Below, one piece after another: positions 46,277 to 57,030 of a stretch of 64,000 nucleotides of DNA (position 1 is its first letter; each line of letters opens with the position of its first letter). The position numbers and the translations under genes were made by a program. The DNA is from Podaxis mareebaensis. Its lineage: Eukaryota > Basidiomycota > Agaricomycetes > Agaricales > Agaricaceae. A model generated the notes under the pieces. It did not search any database, was not told the DNA's origin, and worked only from the letters and a program-made list of their open reading frames with translations. The DNA lies in the NCBI GenBank assembly GCA_018524725.1, contig JAEUWP010000224.1:62001-126000 (forward strand), in the 5' to 3' direction.

Positions 46277-49200
46277 ATGGAGCGCAAGCAATGCAGCAGA
46301 AATCTCCCATGCCCCGCTGCACTGATATGCATGTTCTCTGCCTTGTTGCCATCTGCATTGAGCAAACACGAGCACAGTTGCCATTGGGTCAAGGAGCAAC
46401 GTGCTGCGTTCGCAGCCGGCATCCAAGCTAAGTGAAAAAATGAAGGCCCCAGACAGCGAGCTGTATTCAAGGTTCCTCATGGACCTCAGAGGGATGTATC
46501 TCAGAGTAGGAGCCGTGCTACACCCGAGGTATGTATCTACATTAACCGCTGTAACTACCCTGGATGACACTCGCCACATAGCCGCCGGTTGATGAGCCAG
46601 AATCAGAACCAGGACCAGGGCCCGTCAGTGCTCCAGCCCCGTCTCCAGATCACTCAGTGTATCCGACCCGATCTGGGCGTCAGCATAAGCAACCACGGTG
46701 GTTCAAAGATATGATTCTGTCGTTGCCTACCCCACTTCCTCACATGCCACTGCCACCGCCACCACCTCCTGAGGAGGTTGATGAACCCATGGGAGCTCAA
46801 GACAGTCCTTCTCCCCCTCCTTCTCTTGTCACTACTACATACGACACCCAACCAAACGATTTTGGTTTGTATCGGTCCTATACTGAATTCTTACATGTTG
46901 ATCCTGAGGAGGAGCAAACCGTGGATGACTTATGCGATGCACCAACCATGGCTGTCTCGAAGGATCCAGATAGGAGAACGTGGTGGGATAGCATCACTTC
47001 CAGGATCAGCGAAACTGTGAAAAGGAACATCTATGAACCTTTTCGCAATGCGACTACATTCAACCTCATGTTGTGGTATTACCAGAATAAGGGAAGCCTG
47101 ATGCTTGCCGCTGTTGATCAGGTCGTACATAATGTCATGCGCTCGGAAGATTTCAAACTGGAGGATCTTGAGGGTTTCAGTGCTGCCCGAGAGGCTCAAC
47201 GTCCCTTCAGGAACGTCGATCCAACCACCCCTGACTTTCTCAAGGAAGCGGGTTGGAATCAAGGATCTGTGACCTTGAAGCTCCCGGCTGAGCATCCCTC
47301 TCAAAGAAACCTTGAATCGGAAGCTCCAACAATTACTGTCAGAGGAATCTACTATCAGAAACTCACCGACATTGTTCGCACTGCATTTGCTGATCCTTCG
47401 GCTCGCAAATTCCATTACACTCCCTTCCGCCTCTATCGTAGACACTCTCAGAGTTCAGAACCAGAATGTATATACACGGAACTTTACAACTTGGACACTT
47501 TTTTAGAGGAACACAAGAAGCTTCAGAAGATAGCCTGGGAACCTGGTTGCAGGCTGGATCATTCTGTGGCTGCTATGATGCTCTGGTCGGACTCTACACA
47601 CCTGGCAAGCTTCGGGAATGCATCACTTTGGCCGATCTACTGTTACTTCGGAAACCAGTCGAAATACTCATGTTTGAAGCCATCGAACTATGCGGCACAC
47701 CATATCGCTTACATTCCAAAGGTGCGGGCTATTTGAACTTCAGTTTGAGATCTTTCTTTCTGACTGTACTGTCGCACAGATTCCCGATACAGTTGCAGAG
47801 CAATACATGGAAATCTTTGGTTCTCCACCTTCCGCAGCTGTTCTTACACACCTCAAATGAGACCTCATGCATGCATTATGGGAGTTGATTCTTGACGACG
47901 AGTTTCTCCATGCTTATGAACATGGAATTGTTGTCAAGTGTGCTGATGGCATAGAGAGGCGCCTCTACCCCCGCATCCTTACTTATTCGGCAGATTATCC
48001 TGAAAAGTATGCATCCACTTTTAATGCTGTATGTACTCTGATTTATTTACTTAGGATAATTCTATCTACAATCCAATACCTTGGACAATGCCCCTGTCCT
48101 CGGTGCTACATCTTGAAGGAAGAAATCATTGAATTGGGAACTGAGGCTGACTCCAAGCGGCGAAGCGCTGCATGGGAGGATACACCTCAAAGGCAAAAGG
48201 ACGTCGAAAAAGCTCGGCGTCAAATCTTCAATAAGGGCTGAGCAATCACCAGTGTACAAGTGGAGAACTTGCTCAAGCCATCATCCCAAGTTCCTACCCA
48301 CATAAGCCCTGTACTTCTTTGGCTTATCGAAGCTAATGATGTATTATAGAACGCCTTTTCACAGTGTTTATCACGTTTTGGGTTTGATTTTTATATGATT
48401 TTTGTTCCAGACTTACTGCATGAGTTCGAACTAGGTGTTTGGAAAGCAACATTTACACACCTGCTACGACTACTTGCTGCCAGTGGACATGGGAGGACAG
48501 GTATAGTGGACAAGAGGTACGCCAGAGCGATCGTCTTGTCAGTGCATCATTCATGATTGGTAGGTATCGTGATATTCCAAGATTTGGCCAAGACACTATT
48601 CATCGATTTTGTTCCAACGCTTTGGACATGAAGCAGTTAGCTGCGCGTGATTTTGAAGATCTACTGCAGGTATTTGTTCTTTTGTTGTTGACGTATGAGA
48701 ATATATTAATATCATTGGGGCCAGTGTTCAATTCCCGTCTTTCAGGGCCTTTTTCCTGAACCACACAATCAACTGGTCCTCGATCTCTTGTTTGTTCACT
48801 GTTGTTGGCATGCACTAGCAAAGTTACGGCTTCAAACAACATCAACCATTAATCTTCTTCAGCAGACAGTTCGTGCATTGGGATATTATCTCTGAAAATT
48901 CGTTAGGACTACGTGTGCTGCCTACGAGACCCATGAGCTGACTTGGGAGGCAGAAGCTCGTGTATGCTGAGAATCAAGAGATGCTAGTCATAAAGGAAAG
49001 GGTCGAGCTAGTGGACCACATGTCCGAAAGCTTAACCTCTTTACTTATAAGCTACACTCACTGGGAGACTATCCGAGTGCGATCCAATGATATGGTACAT
49101 CCGACGGGTTTTCAACTCAAGTTGTAAGTTAATAAGATCACTTTCTGTACTAGGATCTCAAGCTTTATTCATTTCTGATTAGGGTGAGCTTGAGCACCGT

Positions 49201-50480
49201 CAAGTGAAAAGACACTATGCCTGTACCAACAAGCGGAGTTCGTTTCCTTTGCAGATCGCTAAGCACCAGCAGCGAGAGTGCTTGATTCGCAGGATTAAGG
49301 AGCACAACAAGAGTTGAGAAACTGGTGGTTCTTTGTGCATTCCTTTCGAGGACTCGGATTCTCTTCCACCGACATCTCCTAATGCCCACCATCACGTTTC
49401 GCAAGCAAAGAAATTCTATATCAATATCACAATGTGGCTGGCGGACAATAATGATGATCTGGCATTGGAGGCGAGCTTTATTACCTTTAACGTGTTCCAT
49501 TTGGGCTGAAATCACTTAGGACTTTCTTCTGAAACTCTTGGACCATGTGCTTCACTGGTTGAATCCACAAGATAGCTCGAAAGAATACAGTGACGATCAG
49601 CGCAACCAAGTACTCTTTTCACATAATCGCTTATACCTCCACAAGTATCTACGCATCAACTTTACAACATACAATGCCTGGCGGTCACAAGATTCCATCA
49701 ACCCTTGTAGCCACCCAGATATCATGACATTCAGCAAGACGGAGAACTCAACCGACACTAGTTCACACCCGTTCTGCTATGCCCACGTACTTGCAATCTT
49801 TCACGCAGAAGTGTTTCATCCAACACTGGGCAGAAGATTTGGTGAAGGCGAATTTTGGCCAATGAACTTCTTATGGGTGCGCTGGTTTTCACATGATTCA
49901 AACTATTCAGCCAGATTTTCCTCTCGACGTCTACATCGCCTATCCTTTCGACATGATTATTCGTCCTCAGATGAGTTTGGTTTTCTTGATCCGGATCAAG
50001 TATTAAGAAGCGTTCATTTAATCCCAGCCTATTCGGAAGGGCCTAGTGACCACCTTGGTAAGACACTTGCACGTGAACCCATGGGAGAAAAGGAAGATTG
50101 GAAGTTCTATTATGTGAACATGTGAGTGAGCTTCTAGCTGTTTTGCGACGGTATAATATTGACAGTGGATTGGTAGGTTTGTTGATTGTGATATGTTTAT
50201 GCAGTTTCTGGGAGGTGGAGTCAGTCATCAGTCAGGCCCCTCTCCTGAATCGGGAGGAAGATTTGATTTGGTTGATGATTATTTGGATGACTGGGATCTG
50301 GGTTCAGATGCTGAGGAGAATATGGATGACGATGATAGCTCGAGTTCTATGTCAATAACAGACGATGAAGAGGAGGCGGAGGAGGAAGAGGATTTGGGTC
50401 CAGAAGATGGAGAAGATGGACAATGGGTTGATGTGAACGTTATCAGCCCCGAGGCGATTGGTTATGGAGCATATGACTGA
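46277..50480 (+). mobile_element. Decayed Plavaka-type DNA transposon
   Basis: The span contains the complete but broken order of a Plavaka transposase, a CACTA-like superfamily found in Agaricomycetes. It starts with a zinc-finger-like leader at 46277 (SALSKHEHSCHWVKEQ) and ends with the acidic tail at 50480. Terminal inverted repeats and target-site duplications were not found by eye, so element ends are the coding limits only. Confidence 0.8.
46277..50480 (+). pseudogene. Plavaka transposase pseudogene
   Basis: An intact stretch at 46657-47736 reads RTWWDSITSRI, EGFSAAREAQRPF, AAMMLWSDSTHLASFG and ASLWPIYCYFGNQSKYS, the family signature. Splicing near 47718 leads to IPDTVAEQYMEIFGSPP. A TGA at 47858-47860 replaces the Arg expected in LTHLKRELMH, then ALWELILDDEFLHAYEHGIV, GQCPCPRCYILKEEI, a TGA at 48239, a donor changed from GT to AT near 48302, VPDLLHEFELGVWKATF, RQLAARDFEDLLQ-like sequence, GELEHRQVKRHYACTNK and several more stops. 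The C-terminal exons 49741-50130 and 50180-50480 (LHRLSFRHDYSSSDEFGFL, GGGVSHQSGPSPESGG, acidic run) are again open. Multiple independent lesions make it non-functional as it stands. Confidence 0.85.
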
Positions 50481-51009
50481 CAGTAGACAGCTTTATGACT
50501 ATGATTAATCTTGATCCCTATTTGTTCTCATACAGGCTCATTCGTTCAGATTACTGAGTACAGCGGTGAGTAATTCATTTATGAATACTATGGAGGATGA
50601 ATCTGATTGAGACATCTCCCTATCCGACGTGATATTCACATTGATCCGTTGATATAGGAGGATCCATTGATCATACCGCTTTCAGAAATTCATGTCCCAT
50701 ATATGGTTGTTAGGAAAAATATAACCAGGTATGTATTGCCCAAGTTCCTCGACCATGTCTGTGTTCATCAAGTGATAGGTAGGTTCATTATTGCCGTAGT
50801 CACTCACCGCTATTTGACAATGACGCAGTATTTCAACGCCATTAGCCCGCCTCCAAAAAAGGTATGCATTGAAGTTTGTTAATGAAAATAACGATCCCTG
50901 TCAGCAGCAATTTATAGCCTGGACTTATGGACAGGTTCATCGAGCAAGAGGTGTGAAGGTGCATATCGGCAACATAATGGCGTTTGAGTGTTATTGTGGA
51001 TGGCAAGGC
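50481..51009. other. Spacer downstream of the Plavaka remnant
   Basis: About 530 bp, AT-rich, only short frames. It may include the 3' end of the transposon. Confidence 0.35.
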
Positions 51010-51335
51010 TGGGACATTCAGGCGTTGGGTTGTTGGCAGCATCGCGACACTCAGGCGTTGCATTGGCAGCAACGCGATGCGACATTCAGGCATTGGATCG
51101 TCAGCAGCACCACGACACTCGGGTGTTGCGTCGGTGGCAGCGGCAACGCGATGCAACATTCAAGCATTGAGTTGTCAGCAGCATCGCGATCCGACGTCCA
51201 GGCTTTGCATTGTGAAGAGCATTGCAACACTCGGACGTTGTGTTGTCAGCGGCGACGTCCAGGCATTGAGCTGTTGGCAGCACCACGACGCTTGAGCATT
51301 GCATTAACGGTGACAATGCGACACCATCACAATAA
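51010..51335 (+). repeat. Degenerate minisatellite, about nine units of 30-38 bp
   Basis: Units follow the pattern GACATTCAGGC.TTG, then a variable GTTGTTGGCAGCA.C.C step, repeated from about 51013 to 51330. The clearest copies start near 51017, 51047, 51081, 51114, 51152 and 51190. It is G/C-skewed and open in several frames, which produces misleading long reading frames. Confidence 0.75.
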
Positions 51336-51359
51336 ACTTCTTTTTTCTGAATTTAGTCG

Positions 51360-51895
51360 ATGACACAGCGATGGGAAAGCCCCTCAACTGCTTTCTTCCA
51401 AACTGCCGCCTCACTCTCATCCCTCAAACTGACACACAAAACAATGGATTTTGAAGGCCAAACGAAAATCGTGGTTTATCTCATGGGCACACTTAACAAA
51501 TGTACGCTGAAACAGAACTGGGAAGTGTGCCGGAACGTGAGACAGGCACTTAGAGATACCTGGCCGGCAGTGGTGGAGTATGGGAGGAAGGAAGGACTTA
51601 AAGGGCCTGTGGTTGCACTTCTGACGTGCGTGGTCTTCTTTTCTTTCGGTTCTCCTGGTGCCCTTATCTGAGAACGCTTTTCAGCGCCGTTGGTCACACA
51701 TCCAGGGGGGAACCTTCGTCCAATCCGCACCATTCGACTGTCCACCTGTGTGACGTCAATCAAGACGAGTTCTGTACGCTCCACGCTCCTCCGAAACTGG
51801 GCGATCTGGCTGCCCCACTGTATGGAATCAGCGGGAACTGGAAAGGCGAAGATCTAACGAAGAGGACGCGATTTTACATTGATCTTTCTTGGTAA
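51360..51895 (+). CDS. Uncharacterised two-exon protein
   Basis: I do not recognise this protein. From ATG 51360 (MTQRWESPSTAFFQTAA) or the internal ATG 51444 (MDFEGQTKIVVYLMGTLN), exon 1 runs to 51625. Intron 51626-51684 (GTGCGTGG..TTTTCAG) removes an in-frame stop. Exon 2 continues AVGHTSRGEPSSNPHH, LCDVNQDEFCTLHAPPKLGD and APLYGISGNWKGEDLT to a TAA at 51893. That stop overlaps a consensus donor (GTAAGTAA), so a further exon is possible. There is no membrane span or signal. Its position between two minisatellites makes a young or fragmentary gene likely. Confidence 0.4.
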
Positions 51896-52138
51896 GTAAT
51901 CGTTCAAAAGGCTCATTTTTTTCTTATTCACTTTCGTCTCGTAGAAAATAGTCAGCACTATGCTACAGTGACACCAGAGCTCATTTTGTAGCTATATTTC
52001 TAGGCTCAATCTAAGTTTCTTGGGCGCTAAGCTTGACCTCTGAGTATTGCTATCTAGCTACGGGTACATATGGACACTTCAATCGCACCTTGCAGCAGAG
52101 CACAGGCTCAGATGTGGCACGATAATTCGGGCCCCTCA

Positions 52139-52447
52139 GCAATGGTAAGGCCGTCGAAACGATGGGCGGATGAATATAAGGTCGTCGAGTGATGGGCGGA
52201 TGATGGCAAGGTTGCCGGAACGATGGGCGAATGATGGTAAGGTTGCTGGAACGATGGGTGAATGATGGTAAGGTTGCGGATACGGCGGGCGGATGATGGT
52301 AAGGTCGTCGAAACATGGCCAGACTGCGGTAAGGTCGTTGGAACAGTGGGCGGACGATGGTAATGTCGCTGAAAGGGTGGGCGGACGATGATGACGTCGT
52401 CAAAATGGTGTGCCGGTGAGCGCGATGTCGTCCAAGCGGTGGGTCTA
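52139..52447 (+). repeat. Minisatellite, 31-bp unit, about ten copies
   Basis: The unit GATGGTAAGGTTGCTGGAAC plus GATGGGCGAAT repeats every 31 bp (some 30) from about 52139 to 52447, with increasing divergence at both ends. Translated on the minus strand it gives a spurious His/Pro-rich periodic peptide. It is unrelated in sequence to the arrays at 38.0 and 51.0 kb. Confidence 0.85.
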
Positions 52448-52518
52448 AGTTGGCATTCTGAACGCCAACGTGTTCTAATCATCTAATGTATTTACAGTCT
52501 CTCTGTTTCTTACAAGAT

Positions 52519-54367
52519 CTACAAGTCAATAACGTCTTTTGGACGTTTTGCTGATGCAAATGCCATGAACTCTGGGTAGGCAGTCATCCGCCACTCCAAG
52601 GGATCCGTGTCCACAAAGCGGGATCGTTGGAATTCTTAAGGATTAGGATAATATGCTGAGGATCGAGTGGTGATTAACCAGCCAATTTGTTGGGGGTGCA
52701 GAGCGGTACCTCATCATGTTTAATCGCTCGGCCTGCCACCGCCAGATTGGCTCCTCCGGGATAAACATTCCGTCGGAAAAAGTGAAATCACTCATGGCCA
52801 GTTGAGCCACCTCAGCTGGGATGATTAGACGGCGTCAGCAAATAGATAGCCTTTTTGTGAACAAAGAACTTGCCAGCGTTAGTTCTGTGCGGTCGTCGAG
52901 ATTCCTTGATGAAACTATCTAGTTTGCGCGTTTTTTTAACTGTGACTTTGTTCCAACCTTCTTCCTGTAAGATGGCAGATATCTCTTCTCGTAAGGGCTC
53001 GATGTATGAAGTGTAAGTCGCAAGACTGAAAAGCACCTGGGCTAAGAGCTGGGCAGCCAGTTAAGTAGACCACCCAGAGTGGGTCCTGGTGATTGCTTAC
53101 GAAGGATGTAGCGCGAACGGCTGCAGTGTTGAGAAAGATCGTGCGAATTGCAACGGTGTGTATCGAGCGTTGATTTTCTGGCGCAGCGCTCCACAATCAC
53201 TTGATCATGTCGTTCTGTCCAAGGGTTTGGTTCAATATCAAACAGTAACGGTAGCGCTCAGCTCACAGATTCCGTGACATTCTCCATGTCCCCTTCAAGG
53301 CGTTCGGTAATGATGGGTCGTAAGGGATCTTCAACCTCACGGATCTTTCCTTTAGTATCAAACAAGGCACGAGCAATAATACTACATAAAGCCAGTAAGA
53401 TAGGTATATGCTCTAATAGAGTGATACATACGGCTTAAGAATAGTTGGAACAAGCCTGATAACGAAGCCACCCATGGCGATGTGAGAAGTGAAGCCTTGT
53501 ATGATGTCTGTGTACCTTGAGTTTGAGCCTACGGATGTAGCATAATCAATATCCGAAATGATGGCAATCAAAGTGAGCGTACTGAGTTGTGGACCAACGA
53601 AGAATCGAGCGCTGACCTCGAGATGATATGAAGGCCTGAAGAGCAACACAGGAGGCTTATCCAATCTCCGAAATCAAGGATTTCAATGACAATCCACAAG
53701 ACATTCGGATGTGGTGATTACCATTGTCTGCTCCTGTTAAGAGATCTCCAAAGGCCTTGTCCATCTCGTAGAGGAGAGCCGGGAAACGGGCACTTGTGTT
53801 TCTCGTCATTGGGCCTCGGACAACGTTGATATGATAGGAATTGGCCTTCAACTCTGGGCCAATCGTGTAGTCAAACTGTCCAACCTATAGATCATTAGCA
53901 TCTACACGAAACACATGTTAGAGTATTACTTGGTTAAGAGCGTCGATAAACGACAGCTGATCATCGGTAGCCTTGCAAATTTCTTCCAGATGTTCAGGCC
54001 CACTACCAACACGAGCCAGGAAAAATACCTTGGGACTTTGAAGATACGATACTTCATACAGAGTTAGACGATCTCTTCATTAAATTGGTTGAGGAAAGGA
54101 TTGTACCTTCTCATAACCTTCTTGAATCATCTGATGGCCATGAAAGGATGTCATAATTGCGCCTATACGAGAGGTCAGGATCCCCGAATATCCTACAGTT
54201 GGAATTCTGTCAAGCTAACTTTGAGTTAGTGCGGCCAACATCTTGTTGGAAATTGGTTGACGTACAGGGGATTTCCTCCTTTGTAGATATGCGACAATAC
54301 ACGCGGTTGAGAGGAGTACGAGGGTGGTCGGGTAGGCAGCGGCAAACAGGTCATCCAAAAGAAACAT
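52519..54367 (-). pseudogene. Cytochrome P450 pseudogene (heme-binding loop lost)
   Basis: The minus strand reads, through several introns, an N-terminal membrane anchor (MFLLDDLFAAAYPTTLVLLS), IPTVGYSGILTSRIGA, QFDYTIGPELKANSYHIN, VVRGPMTRNTSARFPALL, KIREVEDPLRPIITERLEGD, an I-helix (FLNTAAVRATSF), PLREEISAILQEEGWNK, and the K-helix DSFIKESRR (ExxR). A frame break then precedes MSDFTFSDGMFIP and TAYPEFMAFASAKR, followed by a stop. The heme signature FGxGxxxCxG should be at that last position: both glycines are alanine and the cysteine ligand is absent. It is related to the fungal monooxygenases annotated as ent-kaurene oxidase-like; the exact CYP family was not determined. With no heme thiolate it cannot be an active P450. 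Confidence 0.75.
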
Positions 54368-55084
54368 TGTGTTAGTGGTTATACCACGGGAAGGGTCAGA
54401 GTCGAGGTTTTATATTCGCTTTCGTGGATCGTAATAGTAAGCCGTGCAACAGCTAAGTCAGGTCTTCTGAGCGCCGCAGTCGAGCTGGCGCGTGATGTTT
54501 GTCAAGAAACTGGCAGTAGATAAAGATAAGTACAAGAGCCAGGAGTTGAGGGCGCGAATAGGCATGTGGTCTCTGGAGGAGTGATGGGAGAACCTGTGGC
54601 TGTGCAGCAAGTCTATTGAGCAGGATGGATGAGTTCCCCGAGGCCGGGATTAAAAAAAAAAGGGCGTCAAAGAAGAGGTTGGTTTGAGTCCGCGCGTGTA
54701 TATCGTCACAAAACCTGCAATAGGGACCAGATTTGGACATGACGGGTGATATAAAGGACCATTGGAGAAGACAATCGCAGTCGATAATCCGCATATGTAT
54801 GGTCTTAGCGCTGGGTCTTACAGGAAGGCTGCCGCGAGGTTGTGAGGTGGCAAAGGACAAGACGAACGAGATGTGATGGCTGGCAGTATCTACCCCCCAG
54901 TGAGATAGACCCGTCAGCTTGAGCCAGGGCTGCGAGAGTAAGGTCTTTTTCGAGACCTTTTTCGGCATTTGGGACCTTTCCAATGGGAAGGACTCTAGCG
55001 TCGAGCTGTGCCGAGCCAGTGATCCGTTTTACCTAATCTCATAGAACCGAAATGAATCATATCAAATTGTCCGGTGGGGTCACA
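54368..55084. other. Region upstream of the P450 pseudogene
   Basis: It contains a run of about ten A at 54650 and a 176-codon minus-strand frame (54453-54983) with no family resemblance, not accepted as a gene. Confidence 0.35.
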
Positions 55085-55495
55085 AATTGCAATCATCATC
55101 AGCGCCTAAGCCTATCGGCTTGAATTGAGACCTTTTTTCTTCAGGATACACTGGCAACTCGCTTCATACGATGGCTCAGGTTCGCGAGGCCACGTATTAC
55201 TTTCTTATTTTTCTCCTCTGGAATCACTGCGGGCTGCGTTTATTGCATCGTTGCTCTGTTTTTTGCCAAACTGTCTCGTCCTGGAACTATGATGCCAATT
55301 ATAGAAGCTAAGATGCAGCGGTAACGATGTCATGGGCAACGTCTGCGTGGAACTAGGCACTAGCACACGGCGACTGCTGAGGAACGGGATAAGTGGGTGG
55401 CAAGTATAGCAGAGGAAGCATCCCCTCAAACAACGAAAGAATACTAGCTCTGCGTCCAAAGAGGACGTCACAACAACCCCCTAGTGATGCTATCG
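55085..55495 (+). repeat. Dispersed repeat, right copy
   Basis: Diverged direct copy of 37050-37470; landmarks GGATACACTGGCAAC, CGCTTCATACGATGGCTCA, CTGCTGAGGAACGGGATAAG, CAAACAACGAAAGAA and CCTAGTGATG occur in the same order. Confidence 0.65.
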
Positions 55496-55591
55496 GGATA
55501 CTACATATATATTCCTGACGTACGGGACATCTCCGGGAATGAGCACTATTCTACTTCTACGGCATCATCTATTGCCCTCAGTCCCGAGAAC

Positions 55592-56133
55592 TCAAACAAA
55601 GTTCCAAGTCACTTGAATTCTCCCTGCGCTCAAACTTGCAAGCTGTGAGAATGCGATGGGGGACAGGTCGATACCACCAGGTCCGCAACCAGGACACAAG
55701 TCGACGACGGTCACACCGACACTCCTGCCTTGAACTGTGAAACCTCAGTATGACCATCCATTGACCATTCATGGACATGTTTGACTTACAGTTGACTTGG
55801 ACTTGGCGACCACAAGCACTTCTACCCCCAAAGTCGGTGGGATTAAGTGCAGCAACAAAATCGTTTGGGCCATTATTCAAACCACAGGCGCCGAGCTGGA
55901 CGCTCAGGAGTTAACCTAGCCACGGGGGAACTTTCGAGAATATGTACATACACCAGGCTGGAACCAAGTGGCTACAGGATTGCCAAGGAAAGAACCATAG
56001 GTTGGTGCGGTTCAGATAATGATATCTAAGTCAAAAGTTAACACCTACCATCGCCAGTAACAGCTAGGGCAGACTGGAAGAAAGTAGCAAGCGTAGTCAA
56101 GGTGAACAGCAAGCTGGTCTTGGTGGGATACAT
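55592..56133 (-). CDS. Secreted RlpA-like double-psi beta-barrel protein
   Basis: This is a small secreted protein of the expansin/RlpA-like DPBB type, thought to act on or bind cell-wall polysaccharide. Four exons: 56049-56133, 55952-55971, 55790-55895 and 55592-55743; the second is only 20 nt. The signal peptide is MYPTKTSLLFTLTTLATFF followed by QSALAV. The mature protein starts TGDGATWFQPGLGACGLNN and continues NDFVAALNPTDFGGRSACGR, QVQVNCFTVQGRSVGVTVVD and LCPGCGPGGIDLSPIAF to TWNFV (about 121 residues). Six cysteines are placed as in the family, and the barrel's HxD-like acidic position is kept (VVDLCPGC). There is no carbohydrate-binding second domain. A decayed relative lies 0.7 kb upstream. 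Confidence 0.92.
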
Positions 56134-56796
56134 TCTCGTAGATGGTGTGTGTTCCTGTAGTGAAAAGTACATGCTGTTTTTTTCGTTTTTATATCTACTT
56201 CTCGCTGTATTTCTGGCTCGTACGTTCTCAGGCACTTCACCACTGGCATCGAATTACTAAACAGTTTATTCCAGTTCGGCGCTACAGGGGCCGCCCGCAA
56301 GTCATCAGACTTGAAAACACGCAAGTTGGCTTCAGCATATAGTATGGGGATAATTGCCAAGACAACTTCATCATTGGTGAAAACGCGGGAAATTGAGACT
56401 TACCGAGAGCCCATGATATTTCTGTGACCTTTTCCCACCAGTAGCAGACAGTAAAAAGTGCCTAAACAAGTCAGACCGAGGTTTGCTGGTCTTTGTGATA
56501 TCCGGGATAGGACAACCACTGACACGAGTGATGGTGAAAGACGCAAAGTCCCTAGCACCATGACAATGTGGTGATTCCAAAGGGCACTTCGGCGATCGGA
56601 GGGGTCATTACTATTGATCCTAGCCCGAAGTGACTTCCAAGAACATTCACCATTCGCCAACCGGTTATAATGCATCTCACCAAGCTTTGCCAAACGCGAT
56701 TTCTCTCCCTCTCCACCATACTATTCACTATGTCGATAGCAGCCGAACCACAGCCACCAGCGCCTGCAATCTAAGAATAGAACACCCACCACATCT
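56134..56796. other. Spacer between the RlpA-like gene and its decayed relative
   Basis: About 660 bp, only short unsupported frames. TTTTTATATCT near 56189 on the minus side could be promoter sequence for the gene at 56133. Confidence 0.35.
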
Positions 56797-57030
56797 CAAA
56801 TATAATCCCACATCGTTCCTTGATGCAGACTCGCAAGTTGCCCGAAGGCAGCGCGGGACAAATCTATTTCCCTGACTCTGCAACAATTGCAACAGGCACA
56901 TCAACGTTATCTCACGCGTTCCTGTCGGGGAATAAACAAAGAACGAGCTTACAGGTAGACTGGAGACGTGAGCCACATATTACTCCTTGAGCAAAAATCA
57001 ACACCAAGCGGGTTGAGTGCGACAACGAAC
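56797..57030 (-). pseudogene. Decayed RlpA-like paralogue
   Basis: Read on the minus strand, 57029-56990 gives FVVALNPLGVDF, corresponding to FVAALNPTDFGG of the intact gene. After a probable intron, 56870-56797 gives IDLSRAAFGQLASLHQG and a stop, corresponding to IDLSPIAFSQLASLSAG. The frames of the two pieces do not join and the CPGC segment between them is scrambled. The signal-peptide exon was not found. Confidence 0.65.

Noticed and set aside
50988..51363. Several overlapping plus-strand frames rich in Gln, Arg and His
   Set aside because: They are translations of the GC-skewed minisatellite in different frames.
54453..54983. Minus-strand frame of 176 codons
   Set aside because: Composition and hydropathy look random, it contains a Lys/Phe patch from an A-run, and no family or domain is recognisable.
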